Shown piece after piece: positions 56,439 to 64,000 of a DNA stretch of 64,000 nucleotides. Source of the DNA: Lacticaseibacillus pabuli (GTDB lineage Bacteria; Bacillota; Bacilli; Lactobacillales; Lactobacillaceae). A program made the position numbers and the translations under genes. The notes below the pieces were generated by a model. It made no database searches. It was given only the letters and a program-made list of their open reading frames with translations, and had not been told where the DNA came from. Each line of letters begins with the position of its first letter. Position 1 is the first letter of the stretch. Location of the stretch: the NCBI RefSeq assembly GCF_028736235.1, contig NZ_CP117884.1, forward strand, positions 930,001-994,000, given 5' to 3'.

Positions 56439-57488
56439 TTATGAAAATGAAACGTAATTTGCGTCGACAAACGTGCGTTCTGAGAGAGCAATCCACACAC
56501 TGCCATCGCTCAACTCGTGCCGGGCAAGTGGCGTGAAAGTACTGCCATTTTGCAATCGTGTCGGCTGGGGATCACCATAGGGCGCATCCCAGACGGTGAC
56601 GCCAAGTGCGGGACCATCAATGGTTAGCTTTTGGTGCAGCGGGGTAATGGTTGACTTGAAGTGGATGGTGGCTGGCTTGACGGCAACAGGCGCGTTTAAA
56701 AACGGGTTGGTTTTATGCGGCTGTGTTCCGTGTGCGCTCACCCATTGGCGGGCACCGAGGTTAAACCAGACTTGATGCGACAGCTGCTGGCGGACGATGC
56801 CGAAGACTTGCCAGACAGTGCCGGCAGGAATTTGGGTGTCGAGTGCCCGCGGTGCATTTGGCGAAGGGTACACATTTTTGGCTTGCGTCATTTCGATATA
56901 CGCGGCGCTCGGTAAATTGCCCGTCTCGATACCGGCCATTCGGTAATTAAAGCGAATAGACTGCGCATGCGTCGTAAACACACCCGATTGGCTATGATCC
57001 CCGATGACGTCCGCTACTCGGCCGGGCAAGGCGTGGGCGGTGAAGGCGAGATCCAAGGTGCCCAGTAAGGTTTCTGGTGGCGCGATGAGTTCTCCTGCTG
57101 GCCCGCGGTGATAAACCGTAACTGGTGCGGCCTGAATCGCTTGGTAATAGAGCGTGACCGTTGTGTCCGTGTTGGGTACCCGGCGCGTTAAGCCTTCCGC
57201 GCGATAAAACAAGCGGCCGGGTAAACGTGGTGGCTGAAAGTCGAGTGGACTGTCTGCTGCCGCGGTAATCAAAATTGGCGTGCTTAATTCATGGCCATCT
57301 ACTTGGCTCCGCAATTGAATCGTGACGGTCACCTGTTTAGCAGGCTTTGGCGTCGGGGTATCGACAACAGGGCTAGGCGTCATCGCGGTATCGGCCCGGT
57401 CTTCATGTGGCGTGGTCGGCGCAGTGTCTGCTTGTTTGGCTGCCGGACGCGGCCGAAACAAGTCTAAAATTGTGCGAAAAAGACCCAT
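56439..57488 (-). CDS. Repeat protein with MucBP-like and SH3-like domains but no signal peptide
   Basis: The protein is 349 aa. A Pro/Thr/Ala-rich N-terminus (residues ~15-50) is followed by two MucBP-like beta domains (~50-125 and ~126-190, each ending in a T(V/I)xxxY-type strand). Two SH3/SLAP-like domains come next (~195-265 ending WVSAHG; ~270-349 ending FVDANYVSF). Such domains normally sit on secreted proteins, yet the N-terminus MGLFRTILDLFRPRPA is only a short amphipathic stretch, with no classical signal or anchor. GGAGGAG precedes the ATG, so the start is not in doubt. The function is unknown. Confidence 0.6.
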   Translation of the reverse strand: MGLFRTILDLFRPRPAAKQADTAPTTPHEDRADTAMTPSPVVDTPTPKPAKQVTVTIQLRSQVDGHELSTPILITAAADSPLDFQPPRLPGRLFYRAEGLTRRVPNTDTTVTLYYQAIQAAPVTVYHRGPAGELIAPPETLLGTLDLAFTAHALPGRVADVIGDHSQSGVFTTHAQSIRFNYRMAGIETGNLPSAAYIEMTQAKNVYPSPNAPRALDTQIPAGTVWQVFGIVRQQLSHQVWFNLGARQWVSAHGTQPHKTNPFLNAPVAVKPATIHFKSTITPLHQKLTIDGPALGVTVWDAPYGDPQPTRLQNGSTFTPLARHELSDGSVWIALSERTFVDANYVSFS

Positions 57489-57507
57489 GCGCTTTCTCCT
57501 CCAAAGT

Positions 57508-57529
57508 AAAAGGCCGGCTTGCGCCGACC
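57508..57529 (-). terminator. Terminator of the DUF1827-type gene
   Basis: On minus, GGTCGGC pairs with GCCGGCC around GCAA, followed by TTTT. Confidence 0.8.
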
Positions 57530-57542
57530 CAAGTGACTAGCA

Positions 57543-57836
57543 TTAGTTAGATGACACAGCGGACGAACGGAGCGTAACTTCGGCCAGGTGCTTCGAACGC
57601 AAGACTTCTACGTCCCCAATGGTCTTATTGGTCAGCTCCTTGAGTGCAAAGTTGATCTCCGTATCCTGAATATTCCGGCGCTCGTTTGTGAACAGGACTT
57701 CTTGGTGATGAGGTGACTCCGTAAAGACCACCGTCGTCTGCCCCAAGGAGTAGACCTGCACGAGTTGTGCATTTGTATTAGCTAACTGCTGCGAGACTAA
57801 GTGTGCATATGAGTTTGTAACATCGATCAGCCGCAT
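57543..57836 (-). CDS. DUF1827-type protein
   Basis: The protein is 97 aa, starting MRLIDVTNSYAHLVSQQLAN. Its pattern (VVFTESPHHQEVLFTNERR) matches the DUF1827 family found mainly in Lactobacillales beside clpE; its role is unknown. It is soluble, without membrane segments. It is separated from clpE by a terminator and a cre-like site. Confidence 0.75.
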   Translation of the reverse strand: MRLIDVTNSYAHLVSQQLANTNAQLVQVYSLGQTTVVFTESPHHQEVLFTNERRNIQDTEINFALKELTNKTIGDVEVLRSKHLAEVTLRSSAVSSN

Positions 57837-57907
57837 CGTGTATCAGTCCTTTCAGTTCCTTATATTGTTTATTATAAGGTAATCGACCGATAGATACCAT
57901 AACTATG

Positions 57908-57921
57908 TGAAAACGTTTTGC
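57908..57921 (-). promoter_or_regulatory. cre-like palindrome upstream of the DUF1827-type gene
   Basis: TGAAAACGTTTTGC on plus matches 12 of 14 cre positions, as does its reverse complement shifted by two bases. It is a weak call. Confidence 0.3.
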
Positions 57922-57944
57922 AAAATCATATGTGAATTTTTAGA

Positions 57945-57970
57945 CAAAAAAAGAACGGCCGTAGCCGTCC
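57945..57970 (-). terminator. Terminator of clpE
   Basis: On minus, GGACGGC pairs with GCCGTTC, followed by a T7 run. Confidence 0.85.
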
Positions 57971-57979
57971 TTATAATCA

Positions 57980-60199
57980 TTATTTAGATGCCGGTTTATC
58001 TACAGATGCAGATTCGGCATTAATGACAATTTGACCGTCATTGATGCGTGCTTCCAGCTTCTTTGTGTCAGGGTGATCAAGATAGTAATCCGCGACGCGG
58101 TCCTCAATCTGCTCCTGAATGACACGGCGAAGTGGGCGGGCACCCATGGCTGGATCGTAACCAAGTTCCACTAATTTGTCCTTAACGGCACTCGTGACGT
58201 GGATGGTCAGACCCTGTTCCTCGATATTCTTGTTGGTATCCGCAATCATCAGGTCAACAATCTTCAACAGACTGTCCTTGGCCAGTGGCTTGAATTCAAC
58301 AATGTCATCGAAACGGTTCAGGAACTCAGGCTTGAAGTAATTCCCCAATTGCGCGAGTACACTGTGGGTCGTTCCGTTAATGGAAGCACCGAAGCCAACG
58401 TTCGCTTCAGCGTCTGTCGAACCGGCGTTACTGGTCATGATGATGATGGTGTCCTTGAAGGAAACCGTGCGACCCTGGCTGTCAGTCAAACGACCGTCGT
58501 CCAGAATCTGCAGGAACATGTTCATGACGTCTGGGTGAGCTTTTTCAATTTCATCCAGCAGAATCAAGCTGTAAGGGTTACGACGAACTTTTTCGGTCAA
58601 CTGACCGGCTTCTTCGTAACCAACATAGCCAGGAGGTGACCCGATGAGCTTAGACACTGAATGCTTCTCCATGTACTCTGACATGTCGAAACGAATCATG
58701 TTGTCCTCGCTACCGAACAGTTCCTTAGCGAGCTGTTTAGCAAGTTCAGTCTTCCCAACACCGGTAGGCCCTACGAATAGGAAACTACCGATTGGCCGGC
58801 CAGTCTTGTTGAAGCCGATGCGGTTACGACGAATGGCACGTGCCACTTTTTCAACCGCTGGATCTTGACCAATTAAGTGCTGACGGAGGTGAGCGTCGAG
58901 GTTCTTGAGCTGAGATTGCTCTTGTTCCTTCAGTTCACCGACAGGAATATTTGTTTTTTCTTCAACAATTTGTTCCATATCTTTTTCAGTCACAGTTGGC
59001 TCGTCTTCATCAGACAGGTCGCTCTGATCCTGCTTCATCTTATCGAGCTTCGTCACTTGATCGCGGTAGAACGCCGCTTTCTCGTAGTCTTCACTCTTGA
59101 GCGCATCCTGTTTCTGGGATTCGGCTGTCTTAATCTTACGGTCGATTTCCTCAGGATCCACAGCGGTGATGGTGAGGTTCTTACGACTCCCAGCCTCATC
59201 CAGTAAATCAATTGCCTTGTCAGGCAGGAAACGATCCTGAATGTAGCGGGCAGAGAGCTCAACAGCACCCGTGATGGCGTCATCCGTGTAGTGAACGTGG
59301 TGGTAGTCCTCGTAGCGCTTTTGAATTCCCTTGAGAATTTTAACGGTTTCTTCAACACTAGGTTCATCAACCGTAATTGGCTGGAGACGACGGGCAAGTG
59401 CGGAGTCCTTTTCAATGGTACGGAACTCGTTGCTGGTCGTGGCCCCAACGATTTGGATATCGCCACGCGCAAGTGCAGGTTTCAATACGTTGCCGGCATC
59501 CATGCCACCCTCAGCGTTACCCGCGCCAACGATTTCGTGGATTTCGTCAATGAATAGGATAACTTGTTTATTCTGACGGAGTTCATTCAGTAATTGCTGC
59601 ATCCGCTGTTCAAATTGACCACGCATGCTGGTTCCCTGAACGAGGGACACAACGTCAAGACTAATGACCTGACGATCCTGAAGCTTTTGCGGAACGTCAC
59701 CGTTCGCAATCTTCAGTGCGAGGCCTTCAACAACCGCGGTCTTACCGACACCAGCTTCACCAATCAAGACAGGGTTATTCTTTGTCCGGCGGTTGAGAAT
59801 TTCAATCACACGCGCAATTTCCTGGTCCCGACCGATAACAGGGTCGATTTCACCACGCTTGGCAGCGTCTGTCATGTTGACACCAAACTGGGCGAGAACA
59901 CCGCCGCGTTTGCCGCCACCATTACCGCCGCGTCCGGCTTGCGGGGTAGGGCCGCCTGGTTGAGGCTGGTCGCCGCGCGCACCGTTGCTGGCACCACCAT
60001 TCATTGCTGAAAAGATGTCATCCAGACTGTTGAAACCGAATGGGTCATTGGCCTGATTCTGTGGTGTCTGGGCGTTGCCAGCTTGGTTCTTTAATAGTTG
60101 ATAGCAGTTTTGGCACAGGTTAATTTCCTGGCGCTTCCCATTAACATTCGTGTAAAGATGAATCGTTGCCGGGTTCTGCTTGCAGTTTTCACATAGCAC
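57980..60199 (-). CDS. clpE: ATP-dependent Clp protease ATP-binding subunit ClpE
   Basis: The protein is 739 aa. ClpE unfolds substrates for ClpP under heat and other stress. The N-terminal zinc finger (Cys3, Cys6, Cys29, Cys32), two AAA modules (GEAGVGKTA, ~150; [15 protein letters not shown], ~473) and a UVR-like coiled stretch between them ([16 protein letters not shown]) define ClpE rather than ClpC. The start is a GTG at 60199 with GAAAGG a little far upstream. A CtsR box and a CIRCE-like repeat lie in its promoter region. Confidence 0.93.
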   Translation of the reverse strand: MLCENCKQNPATIHLYTNVNGKRQEINLCQNCYQLLKNQAGNAQTPQNQANDPFGFNSLDDIFSAMNGGASNGARGDQPQPGGPTPQAGRGGNGGGKRGGVLAQFGVNMTDAAKRGEIDPVIGRDQEIARVIEILNRRTKNNPVLIGEAGVGKTAVVEGLALKIANGDVPQKLQDRQVISLDVVSLVQGTSMRGQFEQRMQQLLNELRQNKQVILFIDEIHEIVGAGNAEGGMDAGNVLKPALARGDIQIVGATTSNEFRTIEKDSALARRLQPITVDEPSVEETVKILKGIQKRYEDYHHVHYTDDAITGAVELSARYIQDRFLPDKAIDLLDEAGSRKNLTITAVDPEEIDRKIKTAESQKQDALKSEDYEKAAFYRDQVTKLDKMKQDQSDLSDEDEPTVTEKDMEQIVEEKTNIPVGELKEQEQSQLKNLDAHLRQHLIGQDPAVEKVARAIRRNRIGFNKTGRPIGSFLFVGPTGVGKTELAKQLAKELFGSEDNMIRFDMSEYMEKHSVSKLIGSPPGYVGYEEAGQLTEKVRRNPYSLILLDEIEKAHPDVMNMFLQILDDGRLTDSQGRTVSFKDTIIIMTSNAGSTDAEANVGFGASINGTTHSVLAQLGNYFKPEFLNRFDDIVEFKPLAKDSLLKIVDLMIADTNKNIEEQGLTIHVTSAVKDKLVELGYDPAMGARPLRRVIQEQIEDRVADYYLDHPDTKKLEARINDGQIVINAESASVDKPASK

Positions 60200-60256
60200 T
60201 TGTTAGTCACAACCTTTCAATGCCACTGGGGCGAAGTGATGTGCAAAGTCAAACTC

Positions 60257-60273
60257 TTTGACCTAATTTGACC
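60257..60273 (-). promoter_or_regulatory. CtsR box
   Basis: GGTCAAATTAGGTCAAA on minus matches the tandem RGTCAAANANRGTCAAA operator (the middle A is T). It lies just downstream of the clpE -10. CtsR is the class III heat-shock repressor. Confidence 0.85.
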
Positions 60274-60281
60274 ATGCATAA

Positions 60282-60309
60282 AGTATAACGCATCGGAATC
60301 AATTTGCAA
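60282..60309 (-). promoter_or_regulatory. clpE promoter
   Basis: On minus, TTGCAA (60309-60304), a 16-base spacer and TATACT (60287-60282). Confidence 0.7.
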
Positions 60310-60333
60310 GCACTCTCGATGACAGAGTGCTAA
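60307..60333. promoter_or_regulatory. CIRCE-like element (HrcA operator)
   Basis: CAAGCACTC - 9 bases - GAGTGCTAA matches the TTAGCACTC-N9-GAGTGCTAA consensus at 16 of 18 positions. It overlaps the clpE -35 and lies 22 bases upstream of the divergent -35. Confidence 0.75.
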
Positions 60334-60354
60334 TTTTGTCCGAAAGTGTTAAAC

Positions 60355-60383
60355 TTGCGATGTAAACGATTCCGTGATATTCT
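60355..60383 (+). promoter_or_regulatory. Promoter of the small ORF-ptsHI unit, with cre-like site
   Basis: TTGCGA (60355-60360), a 17-base spacer and TATTCT (60378-60383). TGTAAACGATTCCG (60361-60374) in the spacer matches 12 of 14 cre positions. Confidence 0.45.
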
Positions 60384-60414
60384 ACCGTTTATTGTCGGAA
60401 GGAGGCCATATTTG

Positions 60415-60603
60415 ATGGAAACTGACTACGTCGAACAGATGAACAAATTGCGCAGTGGTGAGCTGAAGGAGCTGGTTGTTAAGCCGGAAGACTTCATGCG
60501 TTTCCGCAATGCCTGGACAAACTATCCAGGGCGCAAGGGAATTGTCGGTGTTGCACACCGTGGCGGCACGATTGTGTACCACTATGATTCCCAATTTGCT
60601 TAA
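60415..60603 (+). CDS. Small conserved protein upstream of ptsH
   Basis: The protein is 62 aa, cytoplasmic, starting METDYVEQMNKLRSGELKEL and ending RKGIVGVAHRGGTIVYHYD. AAGGAGG is 9 bases before the ATG. The function is unknown; it precedes ptsHI by 86 bases with no terminator between, so cotranscription is possible. Confidence 0.7.
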   Translation: METDYVEQMNKLRSGELKELVVKPEDFMRFRNAWTNYPGRKGIVGVAHRGGTIVYHYDSQFA

Positions 60604-60689
60604 GCTAATTAGGGGTACTTGTTAAGCTCCAGCAAAAATGGTAACCTTTACAAGAAATAATTTTTAACAGTCTAAAGGAGATTTTTTCT

Positions 60690-60956
60690 ATGGAAACTCG
60701 TGAATACAACGTTATCGCAGCTAGTGGGATCCACGCCCGTCCAGCAACACTTCTGGTACAGGCAGCAAGCAAGTTCACCTCTGATGTGAACCTGGAATAC
60801 AAGGGCAAGTCCGTTAACCTCAAGTCCATCATGGGTGTGATGAGTCTTGGTGTTGGCCAGGGTGCCGATGTTACCATCACCGCTGAAGGCGACGATGAAG
60901 CAGATGCAATTGCTGCTATCGACGAAGCCATGAAGAAGGAAGGCTTGGCTGAGTAA
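60690..60956 (+). CDS. ptsH: Phosphocarrier protein HPr
   Basis: The protein is 88 aa. It relays phosphate from enzyme I to sugar EIIA proteins. His15 in SGIHARPA is the phosphate carrier, and Ser46 in LKSIMGVMS is the site used by HPr kinase to make the CcpA co-repressor. AAAGGAG precedes the ATG. The stop shares a base with the ptsI start. Confidence 0.97.
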   Translation: METREYNVIAASGIHARPATLLVQAASKFTSDVNLEYKGKSVNLKSIMGVMSLGVGQGADVTITAEGDDEADAIAAIDEAMKKEGLAE

Positions 60957-62677
60957 TGACGAAAGAACTCAAGGGAATTGCCGCGTCTGACGGTATTGCG
61001 GTCGCAAAGGCCTACATGCTTGTTCAGCCGGATCTTTCCTTCACAAAGAAGACAATTGACGATACCGATGCAGAAGTTAGCCGTTTCCAAAAGGCAGTTG
61101 AAGCTTCGAACGCCGATCTTAAGCTGATTCGTGATAAAGCAGCTCAAAGTCTCGGTGAGGAAGAGGCGCAGGTCTTTGATGCGCACATGATGATTCTGGC
61201 AGACCCTGAGTTTACTGGAGCCATTGAATCCAGCATCAAGAATGACTCTGTGAATGCAGAGCAGGCATTGTCTGATGTGTCAGGCAACTTCATTTCCACC
61301 TTCGAAGCAATGACCGACAATGCTTACATGCAGGAACGCGCCGGCGATATCCGCGACGTGACATCCCGTCTCATGAGTCACTTGCTCGGTGTTCAGCTGC
61401 CCAACCCAGCATTGATCAACGAAGAAGTCGTCGTGGTTGCCCACGATTTGACCCCTTCAGACACTGCACAGTTGGACAAGAAGTACGTTAAGGCCTTCGT
61501 CACCGATATCGGTGGCCGGACCGCGCACTCCGCTATCATGGCACGTAGTCTTGAAATCCCAGCGGTTGTTGGGACGGATGACATCACGAAGTCCGTTAAG
61601 CAGGATCAAGAGATTGCTGTTGACGGTCTGACTGGCCAGGTAGTTGTTGAACCAACTTCTGAGCAGACTGCTTCATTTAAGAAGGAAGCCGATGACTACG
61701 CAAAGCAGAAGGAAGAATGGGCTAAGCTCAAGTCTTCTGCTTCAATCACCGCAGACGGCAAGCACTTTGATGTTGCTGCCAACATCGGTACTCCTAAGGA
61801 TTTGCAGGCCGTGCTGGACAATGGTGCTGAAGCCATTGGTCTCTACCGGACTGAATTCCTCTACATGGACTCATCTGAACTTCCTACAGAGGATGATCAG
61901 TTTGACGCCTACAAGAAGGTTCTTGAAACGATGGGCGACAAGCCAGTCGTTGTTCGGACCATGGACATTGGTGGCGACAAGCACTTGCCATACATGCCAC
62001 TTCCAGAAGAAATGAACCCATTCTTGGGCTACCGTGCGATCCGCATTAGCTTGGATCGTCAGGAAATCTTCCGCACACAGCTCCGTGCATTGCTTCGGGC
62101 ATCTGCCTTCGGTAACCTGCGCATTATGTTCCCAATGGTTGCGACCGTTCAGGAATTCCAGGCTGCTAAGAAGATCTTCCTTGAAGAGAAGGACAAGCTT
62201 GTTAAGGCTGGCACCAAGGTTTCTGACGATATCCAGTTGGGTATCATGATTGAAATCCCTGCTGCCGCTGTACTGGCAGACCAGTTTGCTAAGTACGTTG
62301 ACTTCTTCTCAATCGGTACCAACGACCTGATTCAGTACACAATGGCTGCTGACCGTGGTAATGAACATGTTTCTTACCTCTACCAGCCATACAACCCATC
62401 CATCCTTCGCCTCGTTAAGCACACAATTGACGCAGCGCACAAGGAAGGCAAGTGGGTCGGCATGTGTGGTGAAGCGGCTGGTGACCCAATCATGGTGCCA
62501 CTGCTGCTCGGCATGGGCCTTGACGAATACTCCATGAGTGCTACCTCCATTCTTAAGGTACGTAGCCAAATGAAGAAGTTGTCAACCGCCGACATGGCTA
62601 AGGTTGCTGAAAAAGCACTGAATGACAGTATTTCAAACGATGACAACAAGAAGCTCGTTGAAGAAGCTACGAAGTAA
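60956..62677 (+). CDS. ptsI: PTS enzyme I (phosphoenolpyruvate-protein phosphotransferase)
   Basis: The protein is 573 aa and is phosphorylated by PEP at His191 ([13 protein letters not shown]). It also has [11 protein letters not shown] (Arg of PEP binding) and the C-terminal [10 protein letters not shown] with the catalytic Cys. It overlaps ptsH by one base; a terminator follows. Together with HPr it supplies all PTS sugars, including the orphan IIA at 24497. Confidence 0.97.
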   Translation: MTKELKGIAASDGIAVAKAYMLVQPDLSFTKKTIDDTDAEVSRFQKAVEASNADLKLIRDKAAQSLGEEEAQVFDAHMMILADPEFTGAIESSIKNDSVNAEQALSDVSGNFISTFEAMTDNAYMQERAGDIRDVTSRLMSHLLGVQLPNPALINEEVVVVAHDLTPSDTAQLDKKYVKAFVTDIGGRTAHSAIMARSLEIPAVVGTDDITKSVKQDQEIAVDGLTGQVVVEPTSEQTASFKKEADDYAKQKEEWAKLKSSASITADGKHFDVAANIGTPKDLQAVLDNGAEAIGLYRTEFLYMDSSELPTEDDQFDAYKKVLETMGDKPVVVRTMDIGGDKHLPYMPLPEEMNPFLGYRAIRISLDRQEIFRTQLRALLRASAFGNLRIMFPMVATVQEFQAAKKIFLEEKDKLVKAGTKVSDDIQLGIMIEIPAAAVLADQFAKYVDFFSIGTNDLIQYTMAADRGNEHVSYLYQPYNPSILRLVKHTIDAAHKEGKWVGMCGEAAGDPIMVPLLLGMGLDEYSMSATSILKVRSQMKKLSTADMAKVAEKALNDSISNDDNKKLVEEATK

Positions 62678-62689
62678 TTGAAGTCGTTG

Positions 62690-62723
62690 ATGGCGTCCTC
62701 CCTTATTGGGGGGCGTCTTTTTT
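62690..62723 (+). terminator. Terminator of ptsHI
   Basis: GGCGTCCTCCC pairs with GGGGGGCGTC, with one bulge, followed by seven T. Confidence 0.8.
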
Positions 62724-62727
62724 TGCA

Positions 62728-62846
62728 ATTTCGCTTAGCAAACGATGAGTCAGTTAATGCCCGACGTTGCGAAGCAGCGTTCGGACATTTACTGACTCAC
62801 GGCGCTTAGCGAAATGCAGTCAGGCGATGCGAACGCATCGTCTGAC
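62728..62846 (+). repeat. Palindromic unit A
   Basis: A long interrupted hairpin has three nested arm pairs: ATTTCGCT/AGCGAAAT (62728-62735, 62808-62815), GAGTCAGTTAATG/CATTTACTGACTC (62747-62759, 62786-62798) and CCGACGTTGC/GCAGCGTTCGG (62761-62770, 62774-62784), with a GAA apex. A 12-bp hairpin with a GAAC loop (62819-62846) follows. Confidence 0.8.
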
Positions 62847-62887
62847 CCAGTGTATGATGGCAATCAAACTAAAATAGCATATCTGCC

Positions 62888-62970
62888 TTCGCGAAGCGGC
62901 GTCCGTTTACTTACAGACTCACATGCACTTAGTCGGTTTGCAGTGATTAATTGCGCTAGCAATTTATCAC
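62888..62970 (+). repeat. Palindromic unit B (diverged copy of A)
   Basis: It shares GCGAAGC, GCGTyCG, TTTACT, GACTCAC, CTTAG and TGCAGT with unit A in the same order and near-equal spacing. It ends in a 12-bp hairpin (GTGATTAATTGC/GCAATTTATCAC, loop GCTA, 62943-62970) whose stem differs from A's at most positions yet still pairs. Confidence 0.7.
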
Positions 62971-63066
62971 ATCCATGCTCTTAACGTTCTTAACGCTCTC
63001 AATCACCAGCGCCCAAACATGACCACCCCCGTGCTCCCCGACACCACCATCCGTCACACCAGAACA

Positions 63067-63095
63067 TTGACTCCCTCCATTTACACATGTAAACT
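63067..63095 (+). promoter_or_regulatory. copY promoter with cop box
   Basis: TTGACT (63067-63072), a 17-base spacer and TAAACT (63090-63095). TACACATGTA (63082-63091) is an exact TACANNTGTA cop box spanning the spacer and -10, so CopY should autorepress. Confidence 0.85.
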
Positions 63096-63124
63096 ATAGC
63101 TAGAAACCAAAAGGGGCGGTAGCA

Positions 63125-63574
63125 ATGGCAAACGGAAAAGAAAGTATTAGCCCAGCTGAATGGACGGTCATGCGTGTCGTGTGGACTTTGGGCGAAGCAG
63201 ACGCCAAAACAGTGGCTGTCAGTGTCGATCCAGCCTTGGCGTGGGCAGAGGCGACGGTCAAAACCCTGCTTAATCGTTTGGTCAAGAAGGGGTACTTGCA
63301 GACGCGCAAGGACGGCCGGCGGTTCATCTACTCGGCAACCGTTGCGGAGCAGTCCACGATGACGAGCGAATTGTCTAAGCTGCTGGACGCCATGTGTGCG
63401 CATAAACTGGGCGGTAGTCTGGTCAACGTTCTGAATGACACCACGCTCAGCAAGTCTGACATTGACGGGCTGGTCAAGATGTTGCAGTGCAAACGTGACG
63501 CGGCCCCTGATCAAGTCGAATGCAACTGCATTAATCAGGAAGCTTGCGCGCATATCAGCGCTTCGACAAATTAG
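63125..63574 (+). CDS. copY: CopY/TcrY-type copper-responsive repressor (BlaI family)
   Basis: The protein is 149 aa. An N-terminal winged helix (SPAEWTVMRVVWTLGEADAK... AEATVKTLLNRLVKKGYL, residues ~8-58) and a C-terminal tail with CKRD..., ECNC and EAC cysteines resemble the CxCx4CxC copper sensor of CopY. A cop box lies in its promoter. No copper ATPase or chaperone is in the window; the gene is followed by a terminator. AAGGGGCGG precedes the ATG. Confidence 0.88.
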   Translation: MANGKESISPAEWTVMRVVWTLGEADAKTVAVSVDPALAWAEATVKTLLNRLVKKGYLQTRKDGRRFIYSATVAEQSTMTSELSKLLDAMCAHKLGGSLVNVLNDTTLSKSDIDGLVKMLQCKRDAAPDQVECNCINQEACAHISASTN

Positions 63575-63594
63575 ACGTCAATAATGGCGCATGC

Positions 63595-63630
63595 AAAAAG
63601 GCGGTAATGAGCGAATCATTACCGCCTTTA
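63595..63630. terminator. Bidirectional terminator
   Basis: AAAGGCGGTAATGA/TCATTACCGCCTTT with a GCGAA loop, between copY and a minus-strand gene. Confidence 0.9.
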
Positions 63631-63648
63631 GTCAAATTAAATGTTGAA

Positions 63649-63963
63649 TTAATCGAGGTACTCGTGTGGGGACAGAACCTTGTAGCCGACCTCGTGATAG
63701 CCGCCGCTGTTGGCAGCACGTGTGGTAAACTGACGAAGTGGGGTAAATGCAGGCGTTTCCTTCATTGCGAAGAAATCAGTGCTCTCTTGCCATGAGGAGA
63801 GGAGTAAGTACTGGATTTGGTCTTCCTTAACCCGGCAGAGATACATCGCGCCCAGGCCGGTGTAAATGTCGGTGGTTTCGAAGAGCTTGTCCATTTGGTG
63901 CACGAAAAGCGGTTCCTCTTCCTTGGTGATGTAGAAGTACATGCACTGCACATATTCACCCAT
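63649..63963 (-). CDS. Antibiotic-biosynthesis-monooxygenase-fold protein (HmoA/IsdG-like)
   Basis: The protein is 104 aa with the ferredoxin-like ABM fold: EYVQCMYFYITKEEEPLFVH at the start, and YLLLSSWQESTDFFAMKETPAF where family members have the SxWeS.edf strand-helix. Related proteins degrade haem or act on quinones; a haem-binding Asn-Trp-His set is not evident. The ATG at 63963 follows AAGGCGA; a GTG at 63990 has no RBS. The upstream context is cut by the window edge. Confidence 0.7.
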   Translation of the reverse strand: MGEYVQCMYFYITKEEEPLFVHQMDKLFETTDIYTGLGAMYLCRVKEDQIQYLLLSSWQESTDFFAMKETPAFTPLRQFTTRAANSGGYHEVGYKVLSPHEYLD

Positions 63964-64000
63964 CGTAATGTCGCCTTGTTTGCGCGTCACTGAAAACTTG

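Larger units (their letters stand above)
62724..63066. other. Gene-free region with structured repeats
   Basis: No coding frame or RBS was found. It holds the two palindromic units listed separately (62728-62846 and 62888-62970), then about 95 bases with TTAACG-type repeats and no further structure, up to the copY promoter. Confidence 0.7.

Overview
The window is chromosomal DNA from a low-G+C Gram-positive bacterium of the lactic acid bacteria, most likely a lactobacillus with roughly 50% G+C. The evidence is a GatCAB amidotransferase, a mevalonate-pathway cluster, SpxB-type pyruvate oxidase, ClpE with a CtsR box, a CamS lipoprotein, a sortase-anchored surface protein, BioY/BirA biotin scavenging and Gram-positive ribosome binding sites throughout. 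Species cannot be fixed from the sequence alone.

Layout. 0-2 kb: end of a purine operon (purK cut by the window edge, purB). 2.2-12.1 kb: a plus-strand housekeeping block (pcrA, ligA, camS, gatCAB, diacylglycerol kinase), followed by an RlmCD-type rRNA methyltransferase, a YihY membrane protein, a phosphatase and an acetyltransferase. 16.3-22 kb: mostly minus strand, with a frameshifted reductase-like gene, a NUDIX gene, a truncated-NfeD/SPFH pair, CHY zinc finger-birA-bioY with a probable BirA operator, and a plus-strand GH25-like pseudoenzyme. 22-25 kb: an oxidoreductase, a DEAD-box helicase, an orphan PTS IIA and tRNA-Arg(CCT). 25-26 kb: a small AT-rich patch with a broken secreted-protein gene. 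26-34 kb: HAD phosphatase, PepS, a TetR regulator, a 928-residue LPXTG adhesin of lower G+C, a UDP-GlcNAc epimerase and a lipase-like protein. 34-46 kb: flavodoxin, map, a second YihY, mvaK2, galU, msrB, a membrane-tethered Mrr-like nuclease, then thiolase-mvaA-mvaS and spxB with a cre site. 46-57 kb: a 3D-domain wall protein, a second RumA-type methyltransferase, recX, an Ntdp-type gene, prfC, two VIT-family transporters and a repeat protein with surface-type domains but no signal peptide. 57.5-62.7 kb: a DUF1827-type gene, clpE with CtsR and CIRCE-like sites, and a small gene followed by ptsH-ptsI. 62.7-64 kb: a structured palindromic repeat region, a CopY regulator with its cop box, and a monooxygenase-fold protein.

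How the genes work together. ptsHI, the orphan IIA, the cre site in the spxB promoter and a cre-like site in the promoter ahead of ptsHI point to carbon-catabolite control. Thiolase, HMG-CoA reductase, HMG-CoA synthase and phosphomevalonate kinase serve isoprenoid synthesis. BirA and BioY form a biotin uptake and sensing pair. WecB, GalU, the LPXTG protein and the 3D protein serve the envelope. ClpE, MsrB, PrfC, PcrA, RecX and LigA serve stress and genome upkeep.

The least explained part of the window is 62728-62970, where two diverged copies of a palindromic unit keep their hairpins despite different stem sequences.
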